From NCBI RefSeq assembly GCF_000282315.2, contig NZ_AKJN02000005.1, forward strand, positions 62,001 to 126,000: DNA of 64,000 bases, read 5' to 3'. The position numbers were made by a program, and so were the translations under genes. The notes under the pieces are model-generated. The model was not told the origin of the DNA, ran no database searches, and was given only the letters and a program-made list of their open reading frames with translations. Origin of the DNA: Pseudomonas sp. GM41(2012). Lineage in GTDB: Bacteria; Pseudomonadota; Gammaproteobacteria; Pseudomonadales; Pseudomonadaceae. Below are positions 24,630 through 33,273 of the stretch, one piece after another (the first letter of the stretch is position 1; each line of letters begins with the position of its first letter).

Positions 24630-25676
24630 TTACTTGCGCGCCTCAAGAATCAGGTTGAACGGCGTTTCCGTGGCCCGCCGGAACGTCTTGAACCCGGCCT
24701 CAGTGAAGACCTTGCGCAGCCGCGCCTCGCCAGCCTGGGCGCCGAGCCCGAGGCCGACCTCCTGGGACAGCGAGTTCGGGGTGCATATAAAGGTTGAAGC
24801 GGCGTAGAACAAGCGGCCAACCGGGGTGGTGTTGTCGTCGAGCGAGTCATTGGCGAACGGTTCCACCAGCAGCACCGTGCCATCCGGTTTTAGCGCGTCA
24901 TAAGCGTGCCGCGCCGCGCCCACCGGGTCGCCCATGTCGTGCAGGCAATCGAAGTAGCAAACCAGATCATAGTCATCGCCGGGGAAGCTTTTTGCCGTGC
25001 CCTGGAAGAACCGCGCACGCCCGGCCACGCCACCTTCTTCGGCGCGCTGGGTGGCGACGGTGACGGAAGGCGCGTGGTAGTCGAAACCGACGAACCGCGA
25101 ATCCGGAAACGACTGGGCCATGATCACGGTGGATGCGCCGTGGCCGCAGCCGATATCCGCCACCTTGGCGCCAGCCTCCAGTTTGGCGACCACGCCTTCG
25201 AGCGCCGGCAGCCATTCGGCGACCAGATGCGCTTTATACCCTGGCCGGAAGAACCGCTCCGTGCCGCTGAACATGCACGGATGGTGATCACCCCAGGCGA
25301 GGGCACCGTCGCCGCGCATGGCGTTGACCAGTTTGTCCTTGTCATGGAAAAACGATGCGACCACCCCGATGCCACCCGCCACATAGACCGGCGAGTCTTC
25401 GATTGCCAATGCCAGGGCTTGCTCTTCGGGCAGGCGGAACTGGCCGTCGCGGTGTTCCATGTAACCGGAAGCGGCGTGGGCGCTGAGCCATTCGCGCAGC
25501 AGGCGGGTGTTGCAGCCGGTTTTGTCGGCGAGGGCTTCAGGGGTGACTGGCTGACTGTCGGCCATGGCCCGGTACAGTCCGAGCTCTTCGCCGAGGATGA
25601 CGTTGGCAAGCATCGCCGCGCCGCCCATGTCGTTCACCAGTTTGCCCATGAAATCATTGAGTCTGGCCTCGTCCAT
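24630..25676 (-). CDS. Class I SAM-dependent methyltransferase with winged-helix N-terminus
   Basis: 348 aa from the ATG at 25676 (AAGGAG eight bases upstream). Residues about 20-85 are a dimerisation/winged-helix-like domain (GLYRAMADSQPVTPEALADK, TGCNTRLLREWLSAHAASGY). The SAM-binding core starts at about 172 with AKVADIGCGHGASTVIMAQS and includes VCYFDCLHDMGDPVGAARHA. This domain plan is that of small-molecule O-methyltransferase-like proteins. The substrate is unknown, and the nearest genes give no clue. Confidence 0.85.
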   Translation of the reverse strand: MDEARLNDFMGKLVNDMGGAAMLANVILGEELGLYRAMADSQPVTPEALADKTGCNTRLLREWLSAHAASGYMEHRDGQFRLPEEQALALAIEDSPVYVAGGIGVVASFFHDKDKLVNAMRGDGALAWGDHHPCMFSGTERFFRPGYKAHLVAEWLPALEGVVAKLEAGAKVADIGCGHGASTVIMAQSFPDSRFVGFDYHAPSVTVATQRAEEGGVAGRARFFQGTAKSFPGDDYDLVCYFDCLHDMGDPVGAARHAYDALKPDGTVLLVEPFANDSLDDNTTPVGRLFYAASTFICTPNSLSQEVGLGLGAQAGEARLRKVFTEAGFKTFRRATETPFNLILEARK

Positions 25677-26100
25677 CACGTGTGCTCCTTCAGCAGGATC
25701 ACAGTCCAGAGGCCTTGTTTTTCGAGGCGTTCACCTCTGAACGGTGGTCGTGGGAATGAACAGGACGATAAGCACGCCCTGCGTGCACTAAGTTTAGTCC
25801 GGGGGCCGTGCACTGCCGGCCGAAACGACGAAAGCCCCGAAGGCGGCAAGATCTGGTTTAACGCTGACCCCTGTAGGAGCCCGGCTTGCCCGCGATGGCG
25901 GTGTGTCAGGCGACAAATATGTTGGATGCGCCGGCCTCATCGCGGGCAAGCCCAGCTCCTACAGGGACCGTGTGTATTGCACTGTATCTGACAGGCTTCC
26001 CGATACAGTTCCCCGCATCCAGGGCATTTGCGAACACAGAGCCGATACATCCTTTCGGTTAACTGTGATTCCGTCCTGGCAAACATTGAGATCGACACCA
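25677..26100. other. Intergenic region upstream of the DUF692 gene
   Basis: These 424 bases hold one REP pair (25869-25966) and no supportable gene. I searched the plus strand for a short Cys-rich precursor of the bufferin/DUF2282 kind and found none. The frame starting at 25919 is built mostly of REP sequence. Confidence 0.5.
25869..25966. repeat. Paired REP element (TGTAGGAGCCCGGCTTGCCC type)
   Basis: CCTGTAGGAGCCCGGCTTGC and its inverse GGGCAAGCCCAGCTCCTACA frame a spacer with GTGTGTCAGGCGACAAATAT. It lies 134 bases before the DUF692 start. Confidence 0.9.
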
Positions 26101-26940
26101 ATGCAGACCCCCATCACATCAGCGAAGGCGACCGTCGGGCTCGGTTTGCGTCGCGGTTTAATGAAGGACCTTCAGGCCGCCCGCGTGGGCGATTTCGACT
26201 TTCTGGAAGTCGCGCCGGAGAACTGGATCGGTATCGGTGGCGCTCATGGTCATGCGTTGCGTGCCCTGGCCGAGCGATACCCGTTGTCCTGTCATGGTTT
26301 GTCGCTGTCATTGGGCGGCCCGGCACCGCTGGACGTCGGGTTTCTGCAGGAAGTCCGGGTTTTCCTCGATCAATACAAGGTGCCGCTGTACAGCGAACAC
26401 TTGAGCTACTGCAGCGATGACGGTCACCTTTACGATCTGCTGCCGTTGCCGTTTACCGAAGAAGCGGTGTACCACGTCGCCGCGCGAATTCGTCAGGCTC
26501 AGGACATTCTTGGTCGGCGCCTGGCGGTGGAAAACATCTCCTACTACGCCGCGCCACAACAGGACATGGACGAAGTGACCTTCACCAACGCGGTGCTGCG
26601 CGAAGCCGATTGCGACCTGTTGCTGGACGTCAACAACGTCTACGTCAACTCGATCAATCACGGTTTCGATCCGCAGACATTTCTGGCCGGCATCGACCCG
26701 GGCCGGGTGGTTGCCATGCACGTGGCCGGGCATTTCGATGAGTCCGACACCTTGAAAATCGACACCCATGGCGCTTCGGTGAAACCGGTGGTCTGGTCGT
26801 TGCTGACTGAGGCTTACGCTCGCTTCGGCGCGCAGCCGACGCTGCTGGAACGGGATTTCAACTTCCCGGCATTTTCCGAACTGGTGGCCGAATTGCAGAC
26901 CATCCGCCGCCTGCAAACCGAAGAGGCGAACCGTGGATAA
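26101..26940 (+). CDS. DUF692 family protein (multinuclear iron oxidase, MNIO type)
   Basis: 279 aa from the ATG at 26101. The family is a TIM barrel with a two- or three-iron site. Visible ligand blocks are [16 protein letters not shown] (Glu), [11 protein letters not shown] (His), [10 protein letters not shown] (Glu, His), [10 protein letters not shown] (Glu), [19 protein letters not shown] (Asp, Asn, His), [12 protein letters not shown] (His) and [13 protein letters not shown]. Characterised relatives (MbnB, BufB, TglH) modify Cys residues in ribosomal peptides together with a partner protein. The partner-type gene follows with an eight-base overlap, but no precursor peptide gene is seen. 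Confidence 0.9.
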   Translation: MQTPITSAKATVGLGLRRGLMKDLQAARVGDFDFLEVAPENWIGIGGAHGHALRALAERYPLSCHGLSLSLGGPAPLDVGFLQEVRVFLDQYKVPLYSEHLSYCSDDGHLYDLLPLPFTEEAVYHVAARIRQAQDILGRRLAVENISYYAAPQQDMDEVTFTNAVLREADCDLLLDVNNVYVNSINHGFDPQTFLAGIDPGRVVAMHVAGHFDESDTLKIDTHGASVKPVVWSLLTEAYARFGAQPTLLERDFNFPAFSELVAELQTIRRLQTEEANRG

Positions 26941-27685
26941 GCCCAGTCTGTTTCAGCAGCAAAACACCCTGGGCCTTTACCTGCGCGATCCCGATCATTG
27001 CGTGCCACCGGCCGGGATGGACGTGACACGGGCGCAGGTTTACCGCGACCTGATTTTCGCGAACCTGTCGTCGTTGCTCAGCGGGACTTTTCCGGTGCTG
27101 ATCAAGATTCTCGGTGATGAACACTGGCGTTCACTGGTACGGATTTTCCTGCGCGACTACCGCGCACGCACGCCGAAATTCGGCGAGATCGCCAAGGAGT
27201 TTGTCGAGTTCCTGGCCTCGGAACCGCAAGCGTTGAGCGAAGGGGCGTGGCCGCCGTTCATGGTGGAGTTGGCACATTACGAGTGGGTCGAGATGGCGTT
27301 GCAGCAGTCCGAGGCCGAACCGTTGCCGCTGAGCGATGCCGGGTTGTTGCTGGACCGACCGTTGCAGGTTTCGCCGCTGGCCTGGCCGTTGGCGTATGCC
27401 TGGCCGGTGCAGTTGGTGGGGCCAGATTATCAACCGCAGACAGCGCCGGCTCAGCCAACGCTGCTGCTGGTGCGTCGGGCGGAGGACTGGAGTGTGAAGT
27501 TTTCTGCACTGAGCCCGTTGGCGTGGCGGTTGTTGCAGCGGATTGAGGAGTTTCCTCAACTGGACGGGCGTGAGCAGCTGGAAGGATTGGCGGTGGAGGC
27601 GGGAATGGCTGGGTCGCCGGAGTTTATGGACAGTGGGACGGTGTTGTTGCGGCAGATGCATGAAGAAGGAGTGGTGGGCTACTGA
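26933..27685 (+). CDS. DUF2063 (BufC/HvfC-type) partner of the DUF692 enzyme
   Basis: 250 aa from a GTG start that overlaps the DUF692 stop by eight bases, so the two are translationally coupled. The N-terminal DUF2063 domain (about 1-95) shows [20 protein letters not shown] and [20 protein letters not shown]; the C-terminal half is more variable. In known systems this protein recognises the leader of the peptide modified by the DUF692 partner. No binding residues can be assigned here. Confidence 0.85.
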   Translation: MDKPSLFQQQNTLGLYLRDPDHCVPPAGMDVTRAQVYRDLIFANLSSLLSGTFPVLIKILGDEHWRSLVRIFLRDYRARTPKFGEIAKEFVEFLASEPQALSEGAWPPFMVELAHYEWVEMALQQSEAEPLPLSDAGLLLDRPLQVSPLAWPLAYAWPVQLVGPDYQPQTAPAQPTLLLVRRAEDWSVKFSALSPLAWRLLQRIEEFPQLDGREQLEGLAVEAGMAGSPEFMDSGTVLLRQMHEEGVVGY

Positions 27686-27699
27686 AAACACCACCAATC

Positions 27700-27792
27700 C
27701 CCTGTGTGCGAGCCTGCTCGCGATAGTGGTCTATCAGGCGAAAATGATCTCGCCTGACACATCGCCATCGCGAGCAGGCTCGCTCCCACAAG
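27700..27792. repeat. Paired REP element (TGTGGGAG type)
   Basis: GTGTGCGAGCCTGCTCGCGA and the inverse CGCGAGCAGGCTCGCTCCCA flank a spacer with an internal palindrome (CAGGCGAAAATGATCTCGCCTG). The left unit has lost three bases of the TGTGGGAG arm. It lies between the convergent DUF2063 and histidine kinase genes. Confidence 0.9.
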
Positions 27793-27817
27793 GATCTTCG
27801 TTGTTCTTGAGTTAGCG

Positions 27818-29212
27818 TCAGGTCTGGGGAATCAAGCGTTGCTGGCAATCCAGCACCAACCGCGCCCCTCCAAGTTCACTAGTACCGACTTCAAGCGTAA
27901 ACCCATGCAAGCTCACAATCGCTGCAACGATCGACAGCCCCAACCCGAACCCGCTTTTCTGGTTGCCGCCGTCGGCACGATAGAACCGCTGGAACACGGC
28001 CTCCCGCTCTGCCTCCGGAATCCCGGCCCCCGAATCGAGCACTTCGATCCGCGTATGCCCACCCTCATTGACCCCCCGCAAAATCACCTCGCCACCTGGC
28101 GGCGTGAACTTGATCGAGTTGCTCAGCAGGTTCGCTACCGCTTCGAATAGCAACGCGCGATCACCATTCAGTGGCGGCAAGACGTCAGGTAATTGCAGCT
28201 TGAAAACCAGTTCGCCTTCTTCCGCCAACGGCAGATAAAAGTCGTGCAGCTCGTGCAACAATGGCACCGGATCCAGCTGCACAAAACCCGAACGGCGCTG
28301 ACGATCTTCCAGCTCGGAAATCCGCAGCAACCCTCGAAAGCGCGCCATCAAGGTGTCCGCTTCACCGAGCACTGAGTCCAGTTGCACCGCCAGCGTCGAA
28401 CCCTCATCAGCCTGTTGCTGAATCCGGTACAGCTGCGCCCGCAGGCGCGTCAGCGGTGTGCGCAGGTCGTGGGCGATGTTGTCGCAGACGCCCTTGACCT
28501 CGTTCATCAAGCGTTCAATACGTTCGAGCATGGCGTTGACGATGGCGGCGAGCATGTCCAGCTCATCGCGGCGATTGGACAATGGCAGACGGCGGGTCAG
28601 GTCGCCGGCGACGATGGCCTCGGCACTGGCCTGAATCCCGCGTATGCGCCGCAAGGGGCGGCGGCGCAACAAGTGCCAGCCGACGATGCCCGGCAGGATC
28701 GTCAGGGTCACGCCCCAGAACAACGCGTGAAGGATGATCCGGGTCACGGCGAATAACGAACCGTTGTCGCGCACCAGCACCAGCCAGCGTCCATCCCGGG
28801 TCTGGGTCGCCACGGCGTCGCAGCTGTCAGCGGGCAGGGTTGGGTCGTCGGAGTCGGCGCAGTCGCTGAGCATGTGAATCTTGCCGTCCAGCGGCAGGCC
28901 TTCGGGAATGTGCTGCAGGGCGCCATTGAGGTAGCGATGCTGACTATCGAACAGGCCATAGGCGTCGATGCCGCGAATGTCGAAGGTCATGCTGACGGCG
29001 AGGGCGTCCATCAGTTGTTCGCCTTGAAAGCGCGAAAACAAATGCTGGCGCTGCATCAGCGAGTGTTTGGCCAGGTTGTCCAGGTAATCGGACACCTCGT
29101 AGTACATGACCCCCATGAGAATGCCGCTCCAGAGCACGAACAGCGAACTGTAGAGCGCCAGCAGTCGGCTGCTGGAGGAACGCCAACCTTTAGACGGGTT
29201 CGGCAATGACAT
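27818..29212 (-). CDS. Two-component sensor histidine kinase
   Basis: 464 aa. TM1 is about 18-38 (LLALYSSLFVLWSGILMGVM) and TM2 about 156-178. The periplasmic sensor between them has no recognisable fold and two Cys (ADSDDPTLPADSCDAV region). A HAMP domain follows at about 180-235. The H-box is VCDNIAHDLRTPLTRLRAQL with the phosphoacceptor His248. The ATPase shows VANLLSNSIKFTPPGG (N), EVLDSGAGIPEAE (G1) and SGFGLGLSIVAAI (G2). The start overlaps the regulator gene by 23 bases, so the pair is coupled. The signal is unknown. Confidence 0.92.
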   Translation of the reverse strand: MSLPNPSKGWRSSSSRLLALYSSLFVLWSGILMGVMYYEVSDYLDNLAKHSLMQRQHLFSRFQGEQLMDALAVSMTFDIRGIDAYGLFDSQHRYLNGALQHIPEGLPLDGKIHMLSDCADSDDPTLPADSCDAVATQTRDGRWLVLVRDNGSLFAVTRIILHALFWGVTLTILPGIVGWHLLRRRPLRRIRGIQASAEAIVAGDLTRRLPLSNRRDELDMLAAIVNAMLERIERLMNEVKGVCDNIAHDLRTPLTRLRAQLYRIQQQADEGSTLAVQLDSVLGEADTLMARFRGLLRISELEDRQRRSGFVQLDPVPLLHELHDFYLPLAEEGELVFKLQLPDVLPPLNGDRALLFEAVANLLSNSIKFTPPGGEVILRGVNEGGHTRIEVLDSGAGIPEAEREAVFQRFYRADGGNQKSGFGLGLSIVAAIVSLHGFTLEVGTSELGGARLVLDCQQRLIPQT

Positions 29213-29873
29213 AACCCGAGCCTCGCACGGTCCGGATCAATGGGAGATTGCCGGGTGGGTCGATCTTCTTGCGCAGCCGGCCGATGTGCACGTCGATCAG
29301 GTTGGTGCCGGGGTCGAAGTGGTAACCCCAGACCTCTTCGAAAATCATCATCCGCGACAGAATCTGCCCGGTGTTGCGCATCAGGAATTCCAGCAGCTTG
29401 TACTCGGTGGGCAACAGCGTCAGCAGCTGACCGTCGCGGCTGGCTTCATGGCTGATCAGGTTCAGCTCCAGATCCGCCACTCGCAACGTGGTGGCCTGGG
29501 CGGTCACGGTGTTCTGCCGGCGCAGCAGGACTTCGACCCGAGCGGCCATTTCATCGGTGGCGAACGGTTTGGTCAGGTAATCGTCACCGCCCGCGCGCAA
29601 ACCGCGCACACGCTCATCGACGTCGGAGAGGGCGCTGATCATCAGGATCGGCGTGGCCACGCCCATGGTCCGCAACGTGGTGACAATTGCCAGGCCATCG
29701 AGCTCTGGGAGCATGCGATCAAGGGTGATCAAGTCGTAATTGCCGCTGACCGCGCGCGCCAGACCTTCGCGGCCGTTGTCGACCCAATCCACGTCGAGGC
29801 CGTGGCTGCTCAATTCGGCAACGATTTCCCGGGCGGTCACGGCGTCGTCTTCGATGGTCAAGATGCGGGTCAT
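29190..29873 (-). CDS. OmpR/PhoB-family response regulator
   Basis: 227 aa from the ATG at 29873; an ATG at 29903 is possible. The receiver domain has ILTIEDDAVTAREIV (acidic pocket), the phosphoacceptor Asp52 in LITLDRMLPELDG, ISALSD (Thr/Ser switch) and DYLTKPFA (Lys). The winged-helix C-terminus (about 130-225) shows TEYKLLEFLMRNTGQILSRM and LIDVHIGRLRKKID. It is the first gene of the pair with the histidine kinase. It is divergent from a membrane-protein gene, which may be its target. Confidence 0.93.
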   Translation of the reverse strand: MTRILTIEDDAVTAREIVAELSSHGLDVDWVDNGREGLARAVSGNYDLITLDRMLPELDGLAIVTTLRTMGVATPILMISALSDVDERVRGLRAGGDDYLTKPFATDEMAARVEVLLRRQNTVTAQATTLRVADLELNLISHEASRDGQLLTLLPTEYKLLEFLMRNTGQILSRMMIFEEVWGYHFDPGTNLIDVHIGRLRKKIDPPGNLPLIRTVRGSGYVIAEPV

Positions 29874-30174
29874 AGGGCGGGCCTGATTAGGAGTACTCAA
29901 CATTGAGCGGCATTTTGCCAAGAAATGATGGCAGGCTTTCTAAATAAAACTTCATGCGATCTTTTGATTTTTCCATTGAAAACACCGCTCCCGGTCAATG
30001 CATAAAACCCGCCGCTACAGACGGCTCCTTGCAAATTGCAAGGCCATTGGAAGTTCAAACTTTATAACTTATTGAAAAACCGCCATTTATTTAAAGTCGG
30101 CGACTGGCACGGTGACTGCACTTCCTCCGTTGAAGAGTTGTATCACCATCTTTCCTGCCTGGAGCGATATAACA
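29874..30174. promoter_or_regulatory. Divergent promoter region with a 17-base palindrome
   Basis: This AT-rich interval separates the response regulator from the membrane-protein gene. It holds CCTTGCAA-A-TTGCAAGG (30027-30043), a perfect eight-base dyad 132 bases before the membrane-protein start. Nothing coding is seen. The dyad is a candidate binding site for the response regulator or another dimeric regulator. Confidence 0.45.
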
Positions 30175-31113
30175 ATGAATAGATCCTCTGATGGTTTCTA
30201 TCCTGCCCTCGAAGAAACGAGCACGCTCTCTGGCGTGTCCTGGGGCGCGATCTTCGCGGGGGCCGCTGCGGCGGCAGCGTTGTCGCTGATTCTCGTGCTG
30301 CTCGGCTTTGGCCTGGGTTTTTCGGCGGTATCGCCATGGGCCAATGAAGGGGTGAGCGCCAAGGGCCTGGGTATTTCAACGATTGTCTGGTTGGCGGCTA
30401 CGCAAATCGTGGCTTCCGGGCTGGGCGGTTACATCGCCGGTCGTTTGCGGGTGAAGTGGGCGTACATGCACGGTGATGAGGTTTACTTCCGTGACACTGC
30501 CCACGGCTTTCTGGCCTGGTGCGTGGCGACTCTGGTGACGGCGACGCTGGTGGTCGGCTCGGTCAGCAGCATCGTCGGCGGTGGCGTGCAGGCCGGGGCG
30601 AGCGTGGTTGGCGGCGCTGCGAGTGCCGCGACTCAAGCCGCCGGCACGGCTGTCGGCAACACGGACAGTGACCAGTACGGTTACTTCGTCGACAGCCTGT
30701 TCCGCGATGATCGTCCGGCGGCGGTCAGTGATGACGCCGTTCGTGGCACCGTGACGCGCATCTTCGTGCGCAGCCTGAGCAACGGCGCTCAACTGGCTGC
30801 CGAAGACCGCATCTACCTGGCGCAACTGGTCGCCCAGCGGACCAACCTCACTCAAGCGGACGCGGAACGTCGCGTTGATGAAGTGTATGCCCGCACGCAA
30901 AAAGCCGTGGCCGACGCCAAACTCGCCGCCCAACAAGCCGCAGACACCGCCGCCAAAGTCGCTGCCTGGACTTCGCTGTGGATGTTCATCGCGCTGCTGA
31001 TCGGTGCGTTTTTCGCCAGCCTCGCTGCAACCTTTGGCGGCCGTCGTCGGGATGCTGTGGTGTATCTGGAATCCGACGCTTACGTGACCACCACTTCACT
31101 GCCTGTTCGCTAA
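30175..31113 (+). CDS. Multi-pass membrane protein of unknown function
   Basis: 312 aa from the ATG at 30175; GGAG lies 10 bases upstream. Hydrophobic segments are at about 18-45 (SWGAIFAGAAAAAALSLILV), 65-88, 113-140 and 270-295. Between them is an alanine-rich, possibly helical section with AERRVDEVYARTQKAVADAK. Similar proteins are sometimes labelled PhnA-like, with no functional support. It shares an intergenic region with the two-component system and is followed after 15 bases by a 24-residue peptide gene. Confidence 0.8.
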   Translation: MNRSSDGFYPALEETSTLSGVSWGAIFAGAAAAAALSLILVLLGFGLGFSAVSPWANEGVSAKGLGISTIVWLAATQIVASGLGGYIAGRLRVKWAYMHGDEVYFRDTAHGFLAWCVATLVTATLVVGSVSSIVGGGVQAGASVVGGAASAATQAAGTAVGNTDSDQYGYFVDSLFRDDRPAAVSDDAVRGTVTRIFVRSLSNGAQLAAEDRIYLAQLVAQRTNLTQADAERRVDEVYARTQKAVADAKLAAQQAADTAAKVAAWTSLWMFIALLIGAFFASLAATFGGRRRDAVVYLESDAYVTTTSLPVR

Positions 31114-31128
31114 CCCAGGAGAACTACC

Positions 31129-31203
31129 ATGCGCTCACTACTGCTGTTCTTTCTCGGCGTACCGATCCCGATCATCATCCTGATCGCCCTGTTCATGCAC
31201 TAA
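31129..31203 (+). CDS. 24-residue hydrophobic peptide
   Basis: The reading frame encodes a 24-residue single-span peptide that begins MRSLLLFFLGVPIPIIILIA and ends in FMH. AGGAG lies seven bases before the ATG. The stop is TAA. It follows the membrane-protein gene by 15 bases in the same direction, so it is probably co-transcribed and may bind the larger membrane protein. Proteins of this size are usually missed by annotation. No function is known to me. Confidence 0.6.
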   Translation: MRSLLLFFLGVPIPIIILIALFMH

Positions 31204-31240
31204 TTTACCCTGGGGCACAGGCCTCTGCCGCTTCTCAAAC

Positions 31241-31328
31241 CGCCATCGCGAGCAGGCTCGCTCCCACATTAGATCGCGCTTGTCTGGACAACTCGGTCAA
31301 ATGTGGGAGTGAGCCTGCTCGCGATGGG
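31241..31328. repeat. Paired REP element (TGTGGGAG type)
   Basis: CGCCATCGCGAGCAGGCTCG and the inverse GTGGGAGTGAGCCTGCTCGC are separated by a 40-base spacer. It lies between the convergent peptide gene and a GST gene. Confidence 0.9.
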
Positions 31329-31353
31329 GCCAGATCAGGCACAACAAACCTGT

Positions 31354-31965
31354 CTACTCAATCGGTGTACTGACAAAATCCTCAAGCCCCTCGGCATACG
31401 CGGTAAACGCACTGATCTGTGGAAACCGATTCACATCCACCTGATCCGGCACCACCAGATGGGTGAAACTCCACGCCACCGCCAACGTAATCCCGTCTTG
31501 AGCAATCGTCCCGTCGGTCTTCAGCGGCTGCATTTCCAGCTCCCGCTCCAGCGCCGAATAGGCGGCCGCCAATTGCCCTTCGACCCGCTCCACCCACGGT
31601 TCAAACTGAATCTCCGCTGGCCGTAGGTTGCGTTCGTAATAGAGTTGTACGGACTTTTCGCACGCCGCCAACGCCAGGCCGATCAGGCGCAACGAGCGCA
31701 AGCGCTGCTTCAGGTCACTGGGCATCAGGCTGTTGGCGGGACCGGCCAACGCTTCGAGGTATTCGATAATCAACGTCGAGTCGATCAACACCTCGCCATC
31801 GTCCAACACCAGGGTGGGCGCCTTGACCACCGGGTTGATCTGCTGGAATTGCTCGAAATGCCGAAACACCGAAACCGACTGGTGTTCCAGTGGGATGCCA
31901 AGGCGTTTGGCAGAGATGGCGACGCGCCGCACGTACGGTGAATCCAGCATGCCGATCAGCTTCAT
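31354..31965 (-). CDS. Glutathione S-transferase family protein
   Basis: 203 aa. The thioredoxin-like half is MKLIGMLDSPYVRRVAISAK (Ser-Pro-Tyr region of the G-site) through VVKAPTLVLDDGEVLIDSTL (cis-Pro and Asp-Ser). The helical half (90-200) lacks other recognised features. It is a bacterial GST of undefined class and substrate, and is monocistronic. It is not closely similar to the GST encoded at 15947-16615. Confidence 0.87.
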   Translation of the reverse strand: MKLIGMLDSPYVRRVAISAKRLGIPLEHQSVSVFRHFEQFQQINPVVKAPTLVLDDGEVLIDSTLIIEYLEALAGPANSLMPSDLKQRLRSLRLIGLALAACEKSVQLYYERNLRPAEIQFEPWVERVEGQLAAAYSALERELEMQPLKTDGTIAQDGITLAVAWSFTHLVVPDQVDVNRFPQISAFTAYAEGLEDFVSTPIE

Positions 31966-32041
31966 TGAACCGCTCCTTCAGATGTCCATTTCGGGATGGA
32001 CAACCTTAGTTTAGCTTCAGCGAGCTGCAAACGGCGTGGCG

Positions 32042-32962
32042 CTAATCTTCGAAGCCGACCTGTTCGTGAATCTCATCGACCTTCAATTCCAGCCGATAGG
32101 CCACGGCGATAAACAGCGCCTGGCACAGGCACAGCGTCGCACTCAACGAACGGAAGGCAAACGAACTGCCTTCGTTGACCAGCAACACAGTGTTGGCGCG
32201 CTTGGCCAGGGGCGAGAGGTTGCTGTCGGTGATGATCAGGGTTTTGGCCTGATGGTGCTGGGCAATGCGCAGGCAGTGCTGGGTTTCCTTGCCGTAGGGC
32301 GTGAAGCTGATGGCGATCACCAGGTCATTGGCGCGCACGCTGCGCATCTGCTCGCGGTAGCTGCCGCCGAGCCCCGAAACCAGATGGATGCGCTTGTTGG
32401 TGTGTTGCAGGTTGTAGACCAGGTAGTCGGCGACCGCGAACGAACGGCGCACCCCGACCACGTAGATGTTGTCGGCATTCACCACCAGGTCAACGGCCTT
32501 GTCGAAGGCCTGATCATCGAGTTCCAGCCCCAGCCGTTCGATGCCTGACAGGGTCGCATCGATGCACTCGCGCGCCAGGTCGCCGCCGCTGGCCTTCTGC
32601 GACTTGTTGGCAATCATGCTGCGAATGCGCTGCTGGTAGTTCTGCACCGGCGTGGTCTTGTGGGTATAGGCCTCGCGGAACAGTGCCTGCATTTCGCTGA
32701 AGCCACTGAAGCCGAAACGCTGGGAAAACCGCACGATCGCCGACGGGTGGACTTCGCACTCGCGGGCGATGTCGCTGATGCGGTCGACCATGATCCGGTC
32801 GCTCTGCTGGCTCATGTAACTGGCGATGCGCTTGAGCTGGCGCGGCAGGCTTTCGTATTCGTTGGTGATCAGCTGCAGCAGACGCTCGGCGTTGATCGGG
32901 GGGCTGACGAGATCGCTGTCGGGCGTGCTCTCGGTCGTCGCCGGCTGATCGGTGCGGGTCAT
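32042..32962 (-). CDS. iolR: RpiR-family regulator of inositol catabolism
   Basis: 306 aa from the ATG at 32962 (AAGGA six bases upstream). The helix-turn-helix lies at about 55-98 (RISDIARECEVHPSAIVRFS, QRFGFSGFSEMQALF). The SIS domain lies at about 145-290 (NIYVVGVRRSFAVADYLVYN, LVIAISFTPYGKETQHCLRI) and binds a sugar phosphate in the family. It is divergent from iolC, as RpiR-type IolR genes are in rhizobia and pseudomonads. The 311-base interval contains the family's GGAA-N6-TTCC motif, so repression of both directions is likely. Confidence 0.88.
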   Translation of the reverse strand: MTRTDQPATTESTPDSDLVSPPINAERLLQLITNEYESLPRQLKRIASYMSQQSDRIMVDRISDIARECEVHPSAIVRFSQRFGFSGFSEMQALFREAYTHKTTPVQNYQQRIRSMIANKSQKASGGDLARECIDATLSGIERLGLELDDQAFDKAVDLVVNADNIYVVGVRRSFAVADYLVYNLQHTNKRIHLVSGLGGSYREQMRSVRANDLVIAISFTPYGKETQHCLRIAQHHQAKTLIITDSNLSPLAKRANTVLLVNEGSSFAFRSLSATLCLCQALFIAVAYRLELKVDEIHEQVGFED

Positions 32963-33273
32963 AAGGAATCCTTCTGGCTTGTTCTTATAGGGACGACTAA
33001 AAGCGTCATCCCCTGACAATAGGTTGGCTGTGCGCAGTCTACAGGGTAGGCCGGAATAAAATCTTGAGCGTGCGGTCAGTACGAGGTGTGCTGAAACGAT
33101 GCACTGCCTCTGGAACGCCTGTAGCAAAGTTTATTGGAAAAAATATTCCACGTAAAAATTATTTGGAATAATTATTGATTGTTCGGTCCCGGTCGTTTTA
33201 GTCTGCATCCACCAAGAGTGTTCGGCGCGGCCATCGCCCCGAACGCAGGCTGATAAAAATAACAGGAGCCAGC
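32963..33273. promoter_or_regulatory. iolR-iolC divergent promoter with GGAA-N6-TTCC operator
   Basis: GGAA at 33136-33139 and TTCC at 33146-33149 form the dyad TGGAAAAAATATTCCA. This equals the GGAA-N6-TTCC motif described for RpiR-type IolR in Sinorhizobium. A second dyad, AATTATT-TGG-AATAATT (about 33157-33173), follows 8 bases on. Both lie about 100-140 bases before iolC in the AT-rich patch that should hold the promoter. No gene is present in these 311 bases. Confidence 0.6.

Noticed and set aside
25919..26062. A short frame upstream of the DUF692 gene as its precursor peptide
   Set aside because: Most of it is translated REP sequence, it lacks Cys-rich repeats and has no ribosome binding site.
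29874..29921. A 16-residue N-terminal extension of the response regulator
   Set aside because: The receiver domain begins directly after the ATG at 29873 and the extension has no receiver-like sequence; it remains only a possibility.
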